Positions 1 to 7,585 of a DNA stretch of 48,565 nucleotides are shown here, piece after piece. Numbering within the stretch: the stretch's first letter is position 1; each line of letters opens with the position of its first letter. Where the stretch lies: contig SUWS01000015.1 in NCBI GenBank assembly GCA_015061365.1, positions 1 through 48,565 of the forward strand. The letters are read 5' to 3'. The translations under genes were made by a program, and so were the position numbers. Origin of the DNA: Lentimicrobiaceae bacterium. Lineage in GTDB: Bacteria; Bacteroidota; Bacteroidia; Bacteroidales; F082. Below the pieces are notes generated by a model. It was not told the origin of the DNA. It searched no databases and saw only the letters and a program-made list of their open reading frames with translations.

Positions 1-114
1 ACATTGCAGGTACGACTGCCGTTAAACAATGAAGTCATATCAAAAGTAATGATCATGAAACGACACAAGGCTATCGAAAAATTATTCGATGAAGAATTTT
101 GGGGTACGCAATGA
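1..114 (+). CDS. C-terminal end of an unidentified protein (partial, cut by window edge)
   Basis: Frame 1 is open from the first base to a TGA at 112-114 and encodes about 37 residues ending in KLFDEEFWGTQ. The composition is charged and protein-like, and the reading frame ends just before a 13-bp hairpin, which fits a real gene end. It faces the umuC gene tail to tail. I do not recognise the family, and the piece is too short to assign a function. A chance open frame is possible. Confidence 0.45.
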   Translation, partial: TLQVRLPLNNEVISKVMIMKRHKAIEKLFDEEFWGTQ

Positions 115-137
115 CGAAGTCAGGAGGCTAAAGTACT

Positions 138-168
138 GATAGCTGACGGTTCACGACTGTTGGCTATC
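138..168. terminator. Hairpin between convergent genes
   Basis: Bases 138-150 pair with 156-168 (13 pairs including three G-U) around a 5-nt loop. The hairpin sits between the upstream partial gene and the end of umuC and includes part of the umuC stop codon. There is no clear T-tract on either side, so termination activity is inferred from position and stem strength only. Confidence 0.45.
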
Positions 169-1441
169 ATGCTTTAACAACGAGTATATCTTTTATATTA
201 GTGGTATATTGCTTTGAGACGTACTCATTTTTAATATGCCAATTATTGTTATAACCTTGAACCGCGACTCTCACAGTATCGTGACCGTTTCGTAGATTTA
301 TCTCATCGACTATTTTGGACAAAGCTGATTGTTTCTCTCTGTCAACAGTATCGAACAAACTACATTGTACCGCATTATCTTCGCTGATATTACAAACTAC
401 GACTCCTGCTTTTTTGTAATAATAAGTACCCGTCTTCCAATTTCTTTTCAATGCCTGCACCGACTTAGAGACTATTTCCTGAATGTCATTTGTAGGGACA
501 TCAAGATTTGTAATTTCATGAATATAATTCCTCGGCATGTCATCACGAAAACGGCTCGTATATGCGAACACAATTATAGATTGGCAGACAGTATGTTGTT
601 CACGGAGTTTCTTGGAGCACTGAGCAGCAAAATTCGCCACAGCCTCTTCCACATCTTCTACTCTATTCAATCCATGATTCGGGAAACTTCTGCTTGTACA
701 TATTGACTTCTTATACAAAGCATCTTCGTCTTCAATACAGCTCACGCCTCGCAGTTCTTTCCATGTACGAAGTCCTGTTATTGACATCTCTCTCCTAACC
801 CATCCTTCCGATTTCTGCGTAAAATCCCAAGCCGTCTTAATACCATTATATTCCAATCTCTTCGAATGTTTACGGCCAATACCCCAGACGTCGCCAACCG
901 GAAACAACTTCAATGCTTTCTCGCGTTTCTCGTCTGTATCTATGACACAAACACCTTTATAGCCTTTGTGTTTCTTGGCAAACACTGATGCCATCTTCGC
1001 CAAGGTCTTAGTGGGAGCAATTCCCAAAGATATAGGAATACCAACACCTTTGTAAATGGATTTCACCGCTTTATGAGAAATCTCTACGAGACATCCAATA
1101 TCTTCTATCTCCGACAAATCTATAAAAGCTTCATCGATAGAATAGATATTAATCTTTGGAAAAAACGATGACAGCAACGACATCACTCTTCTGCTAATAT
1201 CGCCATATAAGTTATAGTTAGAAGAAAACACCGCCACATTATTTTTCTCAACAAGCTCTCTTATCTGATAGAACGGAACTCCCATCTTTATACCCAATTT
1301 CTTCGACTCTTCACTACGAGCTACCACACACCCATCATTATTGCTCAAGACAATCACAGGTTTGTAGCGCAAATCAGGATGAAAGACCCTTTCACAAGAG
1401 CAATAAAAATTGTTACAATCGGCTAAACCAAAGAAATCCAT
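167..1441 (-). CDS. umuC: UmuC-like translesion DNA polymerase (Y family, Pol V subunit)
   Basis: This 424-residue protein is the catalytic subunit of an SOS-type error-prone polymerase that copies past damaged bases. The N-terminus FFGLADCNNFYCSCERVF carries the first catalytic Asp, and YSIDEAFIDLSE near residue 102 carries the second acidic pair. LGIAPTKTLAKMASVFAK and a helix-hairpin-helix region (FPVGDVWGIGRKHSKRL) follow, then the little-finger domain. The last ~50 residues resemble the DUF4113 tail of UmuC proteins. The length matches E. coli UmuC. The ATG at 1439-1441 overlaps the umuD stop by one base (TGATG), so I prefer it to the GTG one codon upstream, and translational coupling to umuD is likely. 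No mutated catalytic residue was seen. Assignment is firm; the activity is inferred from family. Confidence 0.95.
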   Translation of the reverse strand: MDFFGLADCNNFYCSCERVFHPDLRYKPVIVLSNNDGCVVARSEESKKLGIKMGVPFYQIRELVEKNNVAVFSSNYNLYGDISRRVMSLLSSFFPKINIYSIDEAFIDLSEIEDIGCLVEISHKAVKSIYKGVGIPISLGIAPTKTLAKMASVFAKKHKGYKGVCVIDTDEKREKALKLFPVGDVWGIGRKHSKRLEYNGIKTAWDFTQKSEGWVRREMSITGLRTWKELRGVSCIEDEDALYKKSICTSRSFPNHGLNRVEDVEEAVANFAAQCSKKLREQHTVCQSIIVFAYTSRFRDDMPRNYIHEITNLDVPTNDIQEIVSKSVQALKRNWKTGTYYYKKAGVVVCNISEDNAVQCSLFDTVDREKQSALSKIVDEINLRNGHDTVRVAVQGYNNNWHIKNEYVSKQYTTNIKDILVVKA

Positions 1442-1887
1442 CACTTACGCAGCTGTTTAATTGTATATGTCAATACGCCCCACACAAGAAACTCATTCTC
1501 ACTCGTAACTTTGATAGGTTCATAGTTCTTATTATGAGGAATCAACCAAGCACAATTCTCTCTCTCATCATAACGAAATTCTTTCAAAGTAAATTCCCCG
1601 TCAATAAAAGCCACGACGAAGTCACCATTTTTCGCCTCCAACGCCTTATCTATGACAATAATATCACCATCACATATTCCAGCTTCATGCAAAGAACTGC
1701 CAGACACTCTCGCAAGGAAAGTTGTCTCTTTATGACGTATCAACTCACGATTAAGATCTATGGAGCCAGTAAGATAATCCTGTGCTGGACTTGGAAATCC
1801 AGCCTTGATACCAGTATCTACAAAAGAAATATCAGTATCTGTCGAGAACTCCGAAGAATATAGATTCAACTTTAAATCCTTATCCAT
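1441..1887 (-). CDS. umuD: UmuD-like self-cleaving protein (S24 peptidase), Pol V accessory subunit
   Basis: This 148-residue LexA/UmuD-type protein is normally processed by RecA-stimulated autocleavage and then joins UmuC. The cleavage site would be Ala29-Gly30 in the sequence IKAGFPSPAQDY. The nucleophile is Ser65 in SGSSL and the general base is Lys102 in DGEFTLKEF, both at the expected spacing. An AGGAA sequence sits a few bases before the ATG. The gene starts 5 bp after msrA ends and overlaps umuC by one base, so the three genes probably form one transcript. I saw no recognisable LexA operator next to it, so any SOS control would act at a promoter upstream of msrA or be indirect. Confidence 0.94.
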   Translation of the reverse strand: MDKDLKLNLYSSEFSTDTDISFVDTGIKAGFPSPAQDYLTGSIDLNRELIRHKETTFLARVSGSSLHEAGICDGDIIVIDKALEAKNGDFVVAFIDGEFTLKEFRYDERENCAWLIPHNKNYEPIKVTSENEFLVWGVLTYTIKQLRK

Positions 1888-1892
1888 ATTTC

Positions 1893-2408
1893 CTATCCAT
1901 TAAATCGCTTTGCGAACTCAAACAATTCCAACGGAAGATGACAATAGCCATTAGGATTCTTGATTAAATAGTCTTGATGATAATCCTCTGCCGGATAAAA
2001 ATTCTCTAACGGCATAACCTCAACAACAATCTCTTCAGAACACTTCTTCTGCTGTTCAAAGATAACTTTATTTATGACAGCGAGATCATTTTCATCAGTA
2101 TAATAAATTCCCGTCCTGTATTGCACACCCACGTCATGACCTTGTTTGTTAACACTTGTCGGATCGATGGAGACGAAATACACATTGAGTAATGTCTCAA
2201 GAGAAATCAAGGACGTATCATATTTTATATACACAGTCTCTGCCGCCATGGTATTTCCTTTGCAAACCATCTCGTATGACGGATTCTCGACCAAACTATT
2301 AGCATAACCCACTTCTGTAAACACGACGCCATTAATCATTTTGAGATAATGTTCGGTACCCCAGAAGCAACCACCTGCAAGATATATCTCTTTAACGTTA
2401 TTATTCAT
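1893..2408 (-). CDS. msrA: Peptide-methionine (S)-S-oxide reductase
   Basis: MsrA reduces the S form of methionine sulfoxide in proteins and free methionine, restoring methionine after oxidative damage. The catalytic motif [11 protein letters not shown] places the nucleophilic Cys at residue 14, and a C-terminal Cys156 in GYCHLPLE is positioned as a recycling cysteine. Conserved [14 protein letters not shown] and AEDYHQDY segments are present. The length (171 residues) is normal. I chose the ATG at 2406-2408 because a TANNTTTG box lies at 2436-2443, so a start at 2438 would fall inside the promoter; an ATG at 2421-2423 is also possible. First gene of an msrA-umuD-umuC operon, an unusual pairing of methionine repair with translesion synthesis. 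Confidence 0.95.
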   Translation of the reverse strand: MNNNVKEIYLAGGCFWGTEHYLKMINGVVFTEVGYANSLVENPSYEMVCKGNTMAAETVYIKYDTSLISLETLLNVYFVSIDPTSVNKQGHDVGVQYRTGIYYTDENDLAVINKVIFEQQKKCSEEIVVEVMPLENFYPAEDYHQDYLIKNPNGYCHLPLELFEFAKRFNG

Positions 2409-2435
2409 TTTATCATATTGCATATTTGACAAACG

Positions 2436-2443
2436 CAAAGATA
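2436..2443 (-). promoter_or_regulatory. -7 promoter box of the msrA-umuDC operon
   Basis: Read leftward the bases are TATCTTTG, an exact match to the Bacteroidota -7 consensus TANNTTTG. It lies 28 nt before the chosen msrA start. No convincing -33 TTG is seen at the usual 19-21 nt spacing. Confidence 0.6.
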
Positions 2444-2546
2444 ATATTTTTGTTTCAATAATAGGTCGACAAGCCTACAAGATCAAGAACAAAAAGCAAC
2501 ACTTCTACTTTATCTTCAACATTTCAAAGAACATTATATCATGGAT

Positions 2547-2801
2547 TCACTTATTATCTCTCCTACATTTGGCGTAAACTATACCCATACCCGCCATTAA
2601 CAATAGTCCTGTACTTATTGGTACACTTTCAGCCGGATAATTATAATCTAAACCATGAGACGGAGGCAGCATTATCAACTGATTCCATTCACTGTCTTTC
2701 TCTTCTCTATATTCGTATTGATATGAAAAAAAGACATCTGATTGTGCATTTATGCAAACATTAAATCCTATGGTCAATATCACCAGCATATATTTCTTCA
2801 T
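2547..2801 (-). CDS. Small secreted protein with C-terminal hydrophobic-basic tail (cassette copy 1)
   Basis: This 84-residue protein has an N-terminal signal peptide (MKKYMLVILTIGFNVCINAQ). A short Asp/Glu/Tyr-rich middle follows, then the C-terminal sequence VPISTGLLLMAGMGIVYAKCRRDNK. That tail has the layout of a sorting or anchoring signal: a Pro-containing turn, a ~15-residue membrane segment, then basic residues. It closely matches the tail of the 88-residue protein at 26953-27219. Both follow a T9SS surface protein that shares a C-terminal module. The tail resembles the PID-CTERM or exosortase type of signals known in this phylum, but no sorting enzyme is present here. I start at the second codon (ATG at 2799-2801) rather than the GTG before it. 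Function unknown. Confidence 0.75.
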   Translation of the reverse strand: MKKYMLVILTIGFNVCINAQSDVFFSYQYEYREEKDSEWNQLIMLPPSHGLDYNYPAESVPISTGLLLMAGMGIVYAKCRRDNK

Positions 2802-2819
2802 CACATCACTTTTGTTAAA

Positions 2820-2875
2820 GGTTCAAAGTTTAAGGTTCAAGGTTCGGTTCCCCTAAACTTTAAACCTTAAACTTT
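2820..2875. repeat. Heptamer array, inverted halves (hairpin-forming)
   Basis: Eight consecutive 7-nt units: GGTTCAA, AGTTTAA, GGTTCAA, GGTTCGG, TTCCCCT, AAACTTT, AAACCTT, AAACTTT. The last three are roughly the complement of the first three, so the array can fold on itself. It fills the gap between the surface protein gene and the small downstream gene and may act as a weak terminator or mRNA 3' stabiliser. Confidence 0.8.
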
Positions 2876-2883
2876 ATACGATA

Positions 2884-5874
2884 TTATTCAACAATCACTT
2901 TGCGTGTCTTAACTCCATTATCATCAGTAATTCTTACAATATAGATTCCCACATTAAATTCAGAAACATTCTTTCTTACTTCTTTATCTGTTGTCTCTAA
3001 CTTCATGACATCTCTTCCAAGAATATCATAAATATCTATCAAAGCCGCACCTTTAATATTACCGACAACCAAATCTCCGTTATCAATATATATATAGTTC
3101 TCACTATCGCTAATCTCGTTAACAGAATCAACGTCATATAGTTTAATAACAAAACGATTAGGATTATCATTAGTCGTAGCAATGAAAGTATATTCATCCA
3201 CAAGCATATTTGTAACATTTCCTGTCTGACTATCTACAAGATAAATGTGTTCAAAGCCTCTATTGTCAGAGTTGATGGTAATAGTATACTCTCCCATAGT
3301 ATTCGCTTTGAATGACAATGGTATATCTTTTATATTGTCATCAAGCATAGCTACTGCATAATTGGCATCATCGACAGGAAGATAAATCATAGGAATGTCC
3401 TGATTCTGATGATTCACCTTCTCCAATGCCACGCCATCTTCGAATACAGCAAAGGCCTTATCTTCATATTCATTGTTATTCACAGTTATAGCGAGGATGT
3501 CGACACTTGATTTTTGTGACGGTTGGGTGTTGGTCTTTTTGATTTTAACATCACCTTCTTTAGATGTCTTCACCAAGATACCTTGTCCTGGAGCAATAGG
3601 AATATCATCTGAGATTTTTGCGCCCCAAGCTCCAGCATTCGACAAAGTATAATAACCCGCTGCAAGATTATTATCATCAATAGCTGCTCCAACACCTTTA
3701 TAAATATTATGTGTAAATGGATTTCCTATCAGATGGAAACCTGACAAGGCGATATTCTCAGTCTTGGAAAGATGATAAGTAACATCATCCCCGTTCAATT
3801 CACCAGCAAATGACAAGGTTGCGTCGTATTCATTAGCATAAAGATAGCCTCTACCATTTTCAAGATTAGCGAAACTATTGGAAGATTGTTTTACATTCTG
3901 CCATACCGATGTCGGTTCATCATAACGATAAAGGTCGTAATTATTTGTTGTCGGTATCAGACTTTCCACATCAGACAAAGCGACATTACCCATAAGAGGA
4001 GAACTAATAGTATACCAAGACTCATTAGTAGAACCATAACCTTCAATTTCTTTTTCCAAAGTTGCTTTTACCCCTGCATTGTTGTGAATAAGTTGTCCAC
4101 CTTCTTTGATGACAAGGTTATCGACATCAGAGCAACCAATTAGTCCATTGATCGCAAGTATCGCTCCATCCTCGATAGTGATTTTGTTGGTTATACTTAC
4201 ATTCTCCCATGTAGTATTTGTCGCAATTGTCTGAGATTGCGGAATATCTATATCTGTACAATAATAACTTGTTCCTTCTGCCTTGTAAAAATGGTATGTC
4301 TGATTTTTAATATTTGTCGGGAAAGATCCTGAAGCCGTCAGTTTATATGCTCTCCAATCAATAGCGACATCGCCATCATAATACGCCCCGACAAATCGTT
4401 CCGTGGTCTTGTTATAAAGATAGTCAGGATATACTTCGTCTTCGATCTGGACTGTTTTTATCTCAAATACATTGTTATCAGTATTTGTTCCTATTCTCAC
4501 AGAATTATTGTTACTTCCGGAAGTACAATACAGCCAGTTTTCTTCATCAGCATCAGGATATATTATCATATCGCCATTATCGTAAGATATGTTCCATTTT
4601 ATGTCGTCTGGCACCGCACCGATAATTTTATCATCAGACACCATTAATTCGTATGCCGTCGGCTGTCCGCTGCTACCCTTAATCTGTGACATCGCATAAT
4701 ATTTCTCATCTTTTGAAATTGCGATGATAACGGCATCGGTTGGAGAGAAGGATGTGATTTCCGCCTCGACACAATTATTGTTACTGATAGAGAAGACCGC
4801 ATGGACACTCATATCCTCCTCAATCACCGACGATGTCGTCATCATTACCGGACTAATGTTAGTATTACTGGAGATTTCGTTTTCCGTCCATCCGCTGAAA
4901 GAGAAGCCGTCGGGTGCCGTTGTTACAGGAAGTTCGCCTATCTCATCACCTTTTGGAACCGATATGGTTTCCAACAAACTTCCATTATCATAAAACGACA
5001 CCGTAACAGCTTCAATAATGTTGTAAGTCGCACTTGCTATCCCGCTGTTTGTCATGCCATCTTTCTTTGCAAAAGCCTTAATCGTTGTCGTGGCTGACAC
5101 CTCAATAGGAGAGGAATAGACTTCACTTTCTTCCGTAGGATTATCTCCATTAGTAGTGTAATAGATCGTTGCCCCATCTGTATCACAACTGATGTTCACA
5201 TTCTGCGCCGTGGTATAATCGCCACCCGCCGGATTAAAAGTCGGCAGTGAAACAACAGGTGTCACCTCAGATGATTTCACAAAAATATCGATATAAAAGA
5301 AATAATTCGCTCCTCCCATATTTGAAGCAGAATTGGAATAAGGTGCGAACTTCTCATAGGGTTCACCGCTATTGTATTTTCTAAAGGCAAAACTCCTATT
5401 AGAAGCACCAACATTAGTGATAACAAAGGCACTATAATTAGGAACAGATGTCCCCTCGCCTGAAGTCGACAATGCAATCGTCCATGTAGAGTTAGTTCCA
5501 TTCTTGACAAAATCGGTACCGCTACTGCCATAACCGATCATATCGCCATCAGCATTAATAAAGGTGTAATCTGTTCCCGACATACCGACAGTCCAACAAT
5601 AATCAGATTCATTATTAATAATTTCAGATGGCAGCACCTCCCCTTCCCCAGAGGTATCCGATGAGAACATCACGCCTTGTGGTTTACCGGCTGCAGCGTT
5701 CGTCATTGCATAATAACTCGTCACGGAAAGAGAGTCGTGCCGTGCCGCAAAAATGATAGTACTACCATTTTGAATCTCTGATAAATCTGTGATCCGACGA
5801 TAGTCGTCCTGCGCCTTAATGTTTAATCCTAATATTAAACATACGACTGTTAAAAATAAACATTTTGTTTTCAT
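2884..5874 (-). CDS. T9SS-secreted surface protein with chitobiase-like and InlB-like domains
   Basis: A 996-residue secreted protein. It begins with a signal peptide (MKTKCLFLTVVCLILGLNIKAQ). Residues ~208-287 form a CHB_HEX_C_1-type beta-sandwich (ATIYYTTNGDNPT, TTIKAFAKKDGMTNS). Residues ~290-340 resemble an InlB/Listeria-type repeat (VSFYDNGSLLETI, FSGWTENEI). The last ~400 residues match the C-terminal module of the 697-residue protein at 27315-29408 (YDLYRYDEPTSVW, LENGRGYLYAN, HLIGNPFTHNI, MGEYTI). It ends in a type A T9SS sorting domain (IYDILGRDV, NVGIYIVRITDDNG, TRKVIVE). The ATG at 5872-5874 is preferred because a promoter box lies at 5905-5912. It probably sits on the cell surface or is released. 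Ligand unknown. Confidence 0.85.
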   Translation of the reverse strand: MKTKCLFLTVVCLILGLNIKAQDDYRRITDLSEIQNGSTIIFAARHDSLSVTSYYAMTNAAAGKPQGVMFSSDTSGEGEVLPSEIINNESDYCWTVGMSGTDYTFINADGDMIGYGSSGTDFVKNGTNSTWTIALSTSGEGTSVPNYSAFVITNVGASNRSFAFRKYNSGEPYEKFAPYSNSASNMGGANYFFYIDIFVKSSEVTPVVSLPTFNPAGGDYTTAQNVNISCDTDGATIYYTTNGDNPTEESEVYSSPIEVSATTTIKAFAKKDGMTNSGIASATYNIIEAVTVSFYDNGSLLETISVPKGDEIGELPVTTAPDGFSFSGWTENEISSNTNISPVMMTTSSVIEEDMSVHAVFSISNNNCVEAEITSFSPTDAVIIAISKDEKYYAMSQIKGSSGQPTAYELMVSDDKIIGAVPDDIKWNISYDNGDMIIYPDADEENWLYCTSGSNNNSVRIGTNTDNNVFEIKTVQIEDEVYPDYLYNKTTERFVGAYYDGDVAIDWRAYKLTASGSFPTNIKNQTYHFYKAEGTSYYCTDIDIPQSQTIATNTTWENVSITNKITIEDGAILAINGLIGCSDVDNLVIKEGGQLIHNNAGVKATLEKEIEGYGSTNESWYTISSPLMGNVALSDVESLIPTTNNYDLYRYDEPTSVWQNVKQSSNSFANLENGRGYLYANEYDATLSFAGELNGDDVTYHLSKTENIALSGFHLIGNPFTHNIYKGVGAAIDDNNLAAGYYTLSNAGAWGAKISDDIPIAPGQGILVKTSKEGDVKIKKTNTQPSQKSSVDILAITVNNNEYEDKAFAVFEDGVALEKVNHQNQDIPMIYLPVDDANYAVAMLDDNIKDIPLSFKANTMGEYTITINSDNRGFEHIYLVDSQTGNVTNMLVDEYTFIATTNDNPNRFVIKLYDVDSVNEISDSENYIYIDNGDLVVGNIKGAALIDIYDILGRDVMKLETTDKEVRKNVSEFNVGIYIVRITDDNGVKTRKVIVE

Positions 5875-5904
5875 AAATTTTGATATTTTTATAGGTTTCG
5901 ATTG

Positions 5905-5935
5905 CAAAAATATAACAGAAAAACTCTCTTGTCAA
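5905..5935 (-). promoter_or_regulatory. Promoter of the 996-residue surface protein gene
   Basis: Leftward, TATTTTTG at 5905-5912 matches the -7 consensus TANNTTTG, and TTG at 5933-5935 lies 20 nt upstream, the expected -33 spacing. The box lies 30 nt before the start codon at 5874. Confidence 0.7.
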
Positions 5936-6036
5936 GGTTTTTAACTATTTTTAACTTTTTCGCGGTTAAGTAGCAAGTTAACGGAAAAACACTTACGGTC
6001 AGCGGAATCTATTAGGCAGTCAACGGAATATTACAA

Positions 6037-6078
6037 TTCATAATGCATAATTCATAATGCATAATTCATAATGCATAA
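6037..6078. repeat. Heptamer array, alternating TTCATAA and TGCATAA
   Basis: Six perfect 7-nt units alternate TTCATAA and TGCATAA, making three exact 14-nt repeats. The array lies just upstream of the -7 box at 6094 and occupies the place where a -33 element would be expected. Confidence 0.9.
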
Positions 6079-6093
6079 TTATCACAATTTTAC

Positions 6094-6101
6094 TATCTTT
6101 G
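6094..6101 (+). promoter_or_regulatory. -7 promoter box of the GAF-domain reductase gene
   Basis: TATCTTTG is an exact TANNTTTG match. It lies 23 nt before the ATG at 6125 and rules out the upstream in-frame ATG at 6071. Confidence 0.6.
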
Positions 6102-6124
6102 TAAATAAAACTTTTGCTTGCTTT

Positions 6125-6580
6125 ATGGAAAAGATTGAAAAATATAAACTTCTTTATAATCAAATTAAATCATTGATACAAAACGAAAACGACACAATTG
6201 CCAATATGTCGAATGTAGCAGCAATAATACATGAGACATTCAAGTTCTGGTGGACAGGTTTTTATCGTGTAATCAATAACGAGTTGGTGCTTGGTCCGTT
6301 TCAGGGTCCCGTCGCCTGTACAAGAATAGCATACGGCAAAGGCGTCTGCGGAACTTCATGGAAAGAAGCAAAGACGATAGTAGTGGAAGACGTTCATCAA
6401 TTCCCAGGTCATATAGCTTGCAGCAGTGCATCAAAAAGCGAGATTGTAGTTCCAATATTCAAAGATAACCAAGTAGTTGGCGTTTTAGACATCGACAGCG
6501 AGAACCTCGCTACATTTGATAATATTGATAAAGAATGGTTAGAGAGAATCATCGAACTTGCGCAGCCATTAATATCTTGA
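6125..6580 (+). CDS. msrC: Free methionine-(R)-sulfoxide reductase (GAF domain)
   Basis: A 151-residue single GAF-domain enzyme that reduces free Met-R-sulfoxide in the cytoplasm. Three cysteines at 65, 75 and 99 (ACTRI, GVCGTSW, HIACSSASKSEI) have exactly the 10- and 24-residue spacing of the catalytic and resolving cysteines of E. coli fRMsr. WWTGFYRV and VVPIFKDNQVVGVLDIDSE are typical of the family. The start at 6125 follows from the promoter box at 6094-6101. With msrA at 1893-2408, both free and protein-bound methionine sulfoxide are covered in the same 5 kb. The last 12 bp overlap the convergent flavodoxin/ferredoxin gene. Confidence 0.92.
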   Translation: MEKIEKYKLLYNQIKSLIQNENDTIANMSNVAAIIHETFKFWWTGFYRVINNELVLGPFQGPVACTRIAYGKGVCGTSWKEAKTIVVEDVHQFPGHIACSSASKSEIVVPIFKDNQVVGVLDIDSENLATFDNIDKEWLERIIELAQPLIS

Positions 6581-7426
6581 CATAATTCTCGTATATTCCT
6601 CTACAACAAAAAACTCAGGTTGCTTTGGAGAGGAGAAATTTTGCTCTATCATCGCTATATGTGAATGATAATCAGGATCTGCAAAAGCGATGGCTTCATT
6701 AGGACATCCTAAACGACAAGCCTGACATTTAATACAAACACCGTTAAACACAGGAACACCGTCTTCAACTTCAATACTTCCCATCGGACAGATACCCACA
6801 CATTTACCACACCGTGAACAACGTTCTATATCACAAGAAGGTTTTGCCTTGAGAAAGGCAGCAGGGGCATTTGTAGTTTTAAGCGGAGTATAGTATTTGT
6901 CAGGATGAGTCTCACCAGGGACTTTAAGAGCTGAAATTTTATCATCAGAAGATGACAGTATTTTTTCAGAGACCTTAGTCGCAAAGTCTTCAAGAGCAGA
7001 GACATCTTCTTCATTAGGTCGCGACGCTCCGAGAGTGTCGCTGAACACATGACGTGTCACCATAGCGGCAGCACCAATAGGTCTCATTCCACCATCTTCC
7101 ATCAAACCAACCAATTCCGCCAAAGCATTATCGTAAGCCCGATTCCCAAAAGTAACGAGCGCAACAGAAAGATTTCCATCACCATGTAAAGCATTACGAA
7201 CATAATCCAACGTCTTGTTTGGTATACGTCCCGCATAGACAGGTGTCGCCCAAACAACAACATCTCCCGCATCAAATACCGGCATCACCTCGCGTTCTTT
7301 TAATAAGGTATATGAATGATATTCTACATCAGCTTGCAAAATATTTGCAAGAAATTCAGCGAACTGCTTTGCTACTTGCAAAGTACCGCCTGTAGGACTG
7401 AAATAACAAACTTTAATCTTTGACAT
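6569..7426 (-). CDS. EFR1-type flavodoxin/ferredoxin fusion protein
   Basis: A 285-residue electron-transfer protein. The N-terminal ~160 residues are a flavodoxin-like FMN domain with the phosphate-binding loop FSPTGGTLQVAKQFAEF and the segment VVWATPVYAGRIPNKTL. The C-terminal part has two 4Fe-4S motifs, CSRCGKCVGICP and CIKCQACRLGCP, each followed by a typical proline loop. This architecture matches the EFR1 family found in anaerobes, which is thought to pass electrons between reduced ferredoxin or flavin and a partner enzyme. The partner is not evident here. It is monocistronic and converges on msrC with a 12-bp overlap. It implies an anaerobic or microaerobic lifestyle. Confidence 0.88.
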   Translation of the reverse strand: MSKIKVCYFSPTGGTLQVAKQFAEFLANILQADVEYHSYTLLKEREVMPVFDAGDVVVWATPVYAGRIPNKTLDYVRNALHGDGNLSVALVTFGNRAYDNALAELVGLMEDGGMRPIGAAAMVTRHVFSDTLGASRPNEEDVSALEDFATKVSEKILSSSDDKISALKVPGETHPDKYYTPLKTTNAPAAFLKAKPSCDIERCSRCGKCVGICPMGSIEVEDGVPVFNGVCIKCQACRLGCPNEAIAFADPDYHSHIAMIEQNFSSPKQPEFFVVEEYTRIMSRY

Positions 7427-7488
7427 TTGTTTTATTACCTTTTTTATCCAACAATTTTAATCCTGTATCAAAAAGAATGATTCACATA

Positions 7489-7496
7489 CAAATATA
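7489..7496 (-). promoter_or_regulatory. -7 promoter box of the flavodoxin/ferredoxin gene
   Basis: Leftward TATATTTG matches TANNTTTG, 62 nt before the start codon at 7426. No clear -33 TTG at the standard spacing. Confidence 0.5.
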
Positions 7497-7526
7497 ATTA
7501 TTTTCATTCAAATCTTTAAAAAACAT

Positions 7527-7558
7527 TTTGATTAATGAAAATAAATTACGTACTTTAC
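7527..7558 (+). promoter_or_regulatory. Promoter of the C10 protease gene
   Basis: TTTG at 7527-7530, 20-nt spacer, then TACTTTAC at 7551-7558, which is TANNTTTG with the last base changed. It places the transcript start near 7565 and supports the ATG at 7586. Confidence 0.5.
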
Positions 7559-7585
7559 CGAATAAAAAAGCATAATAATAATGGT

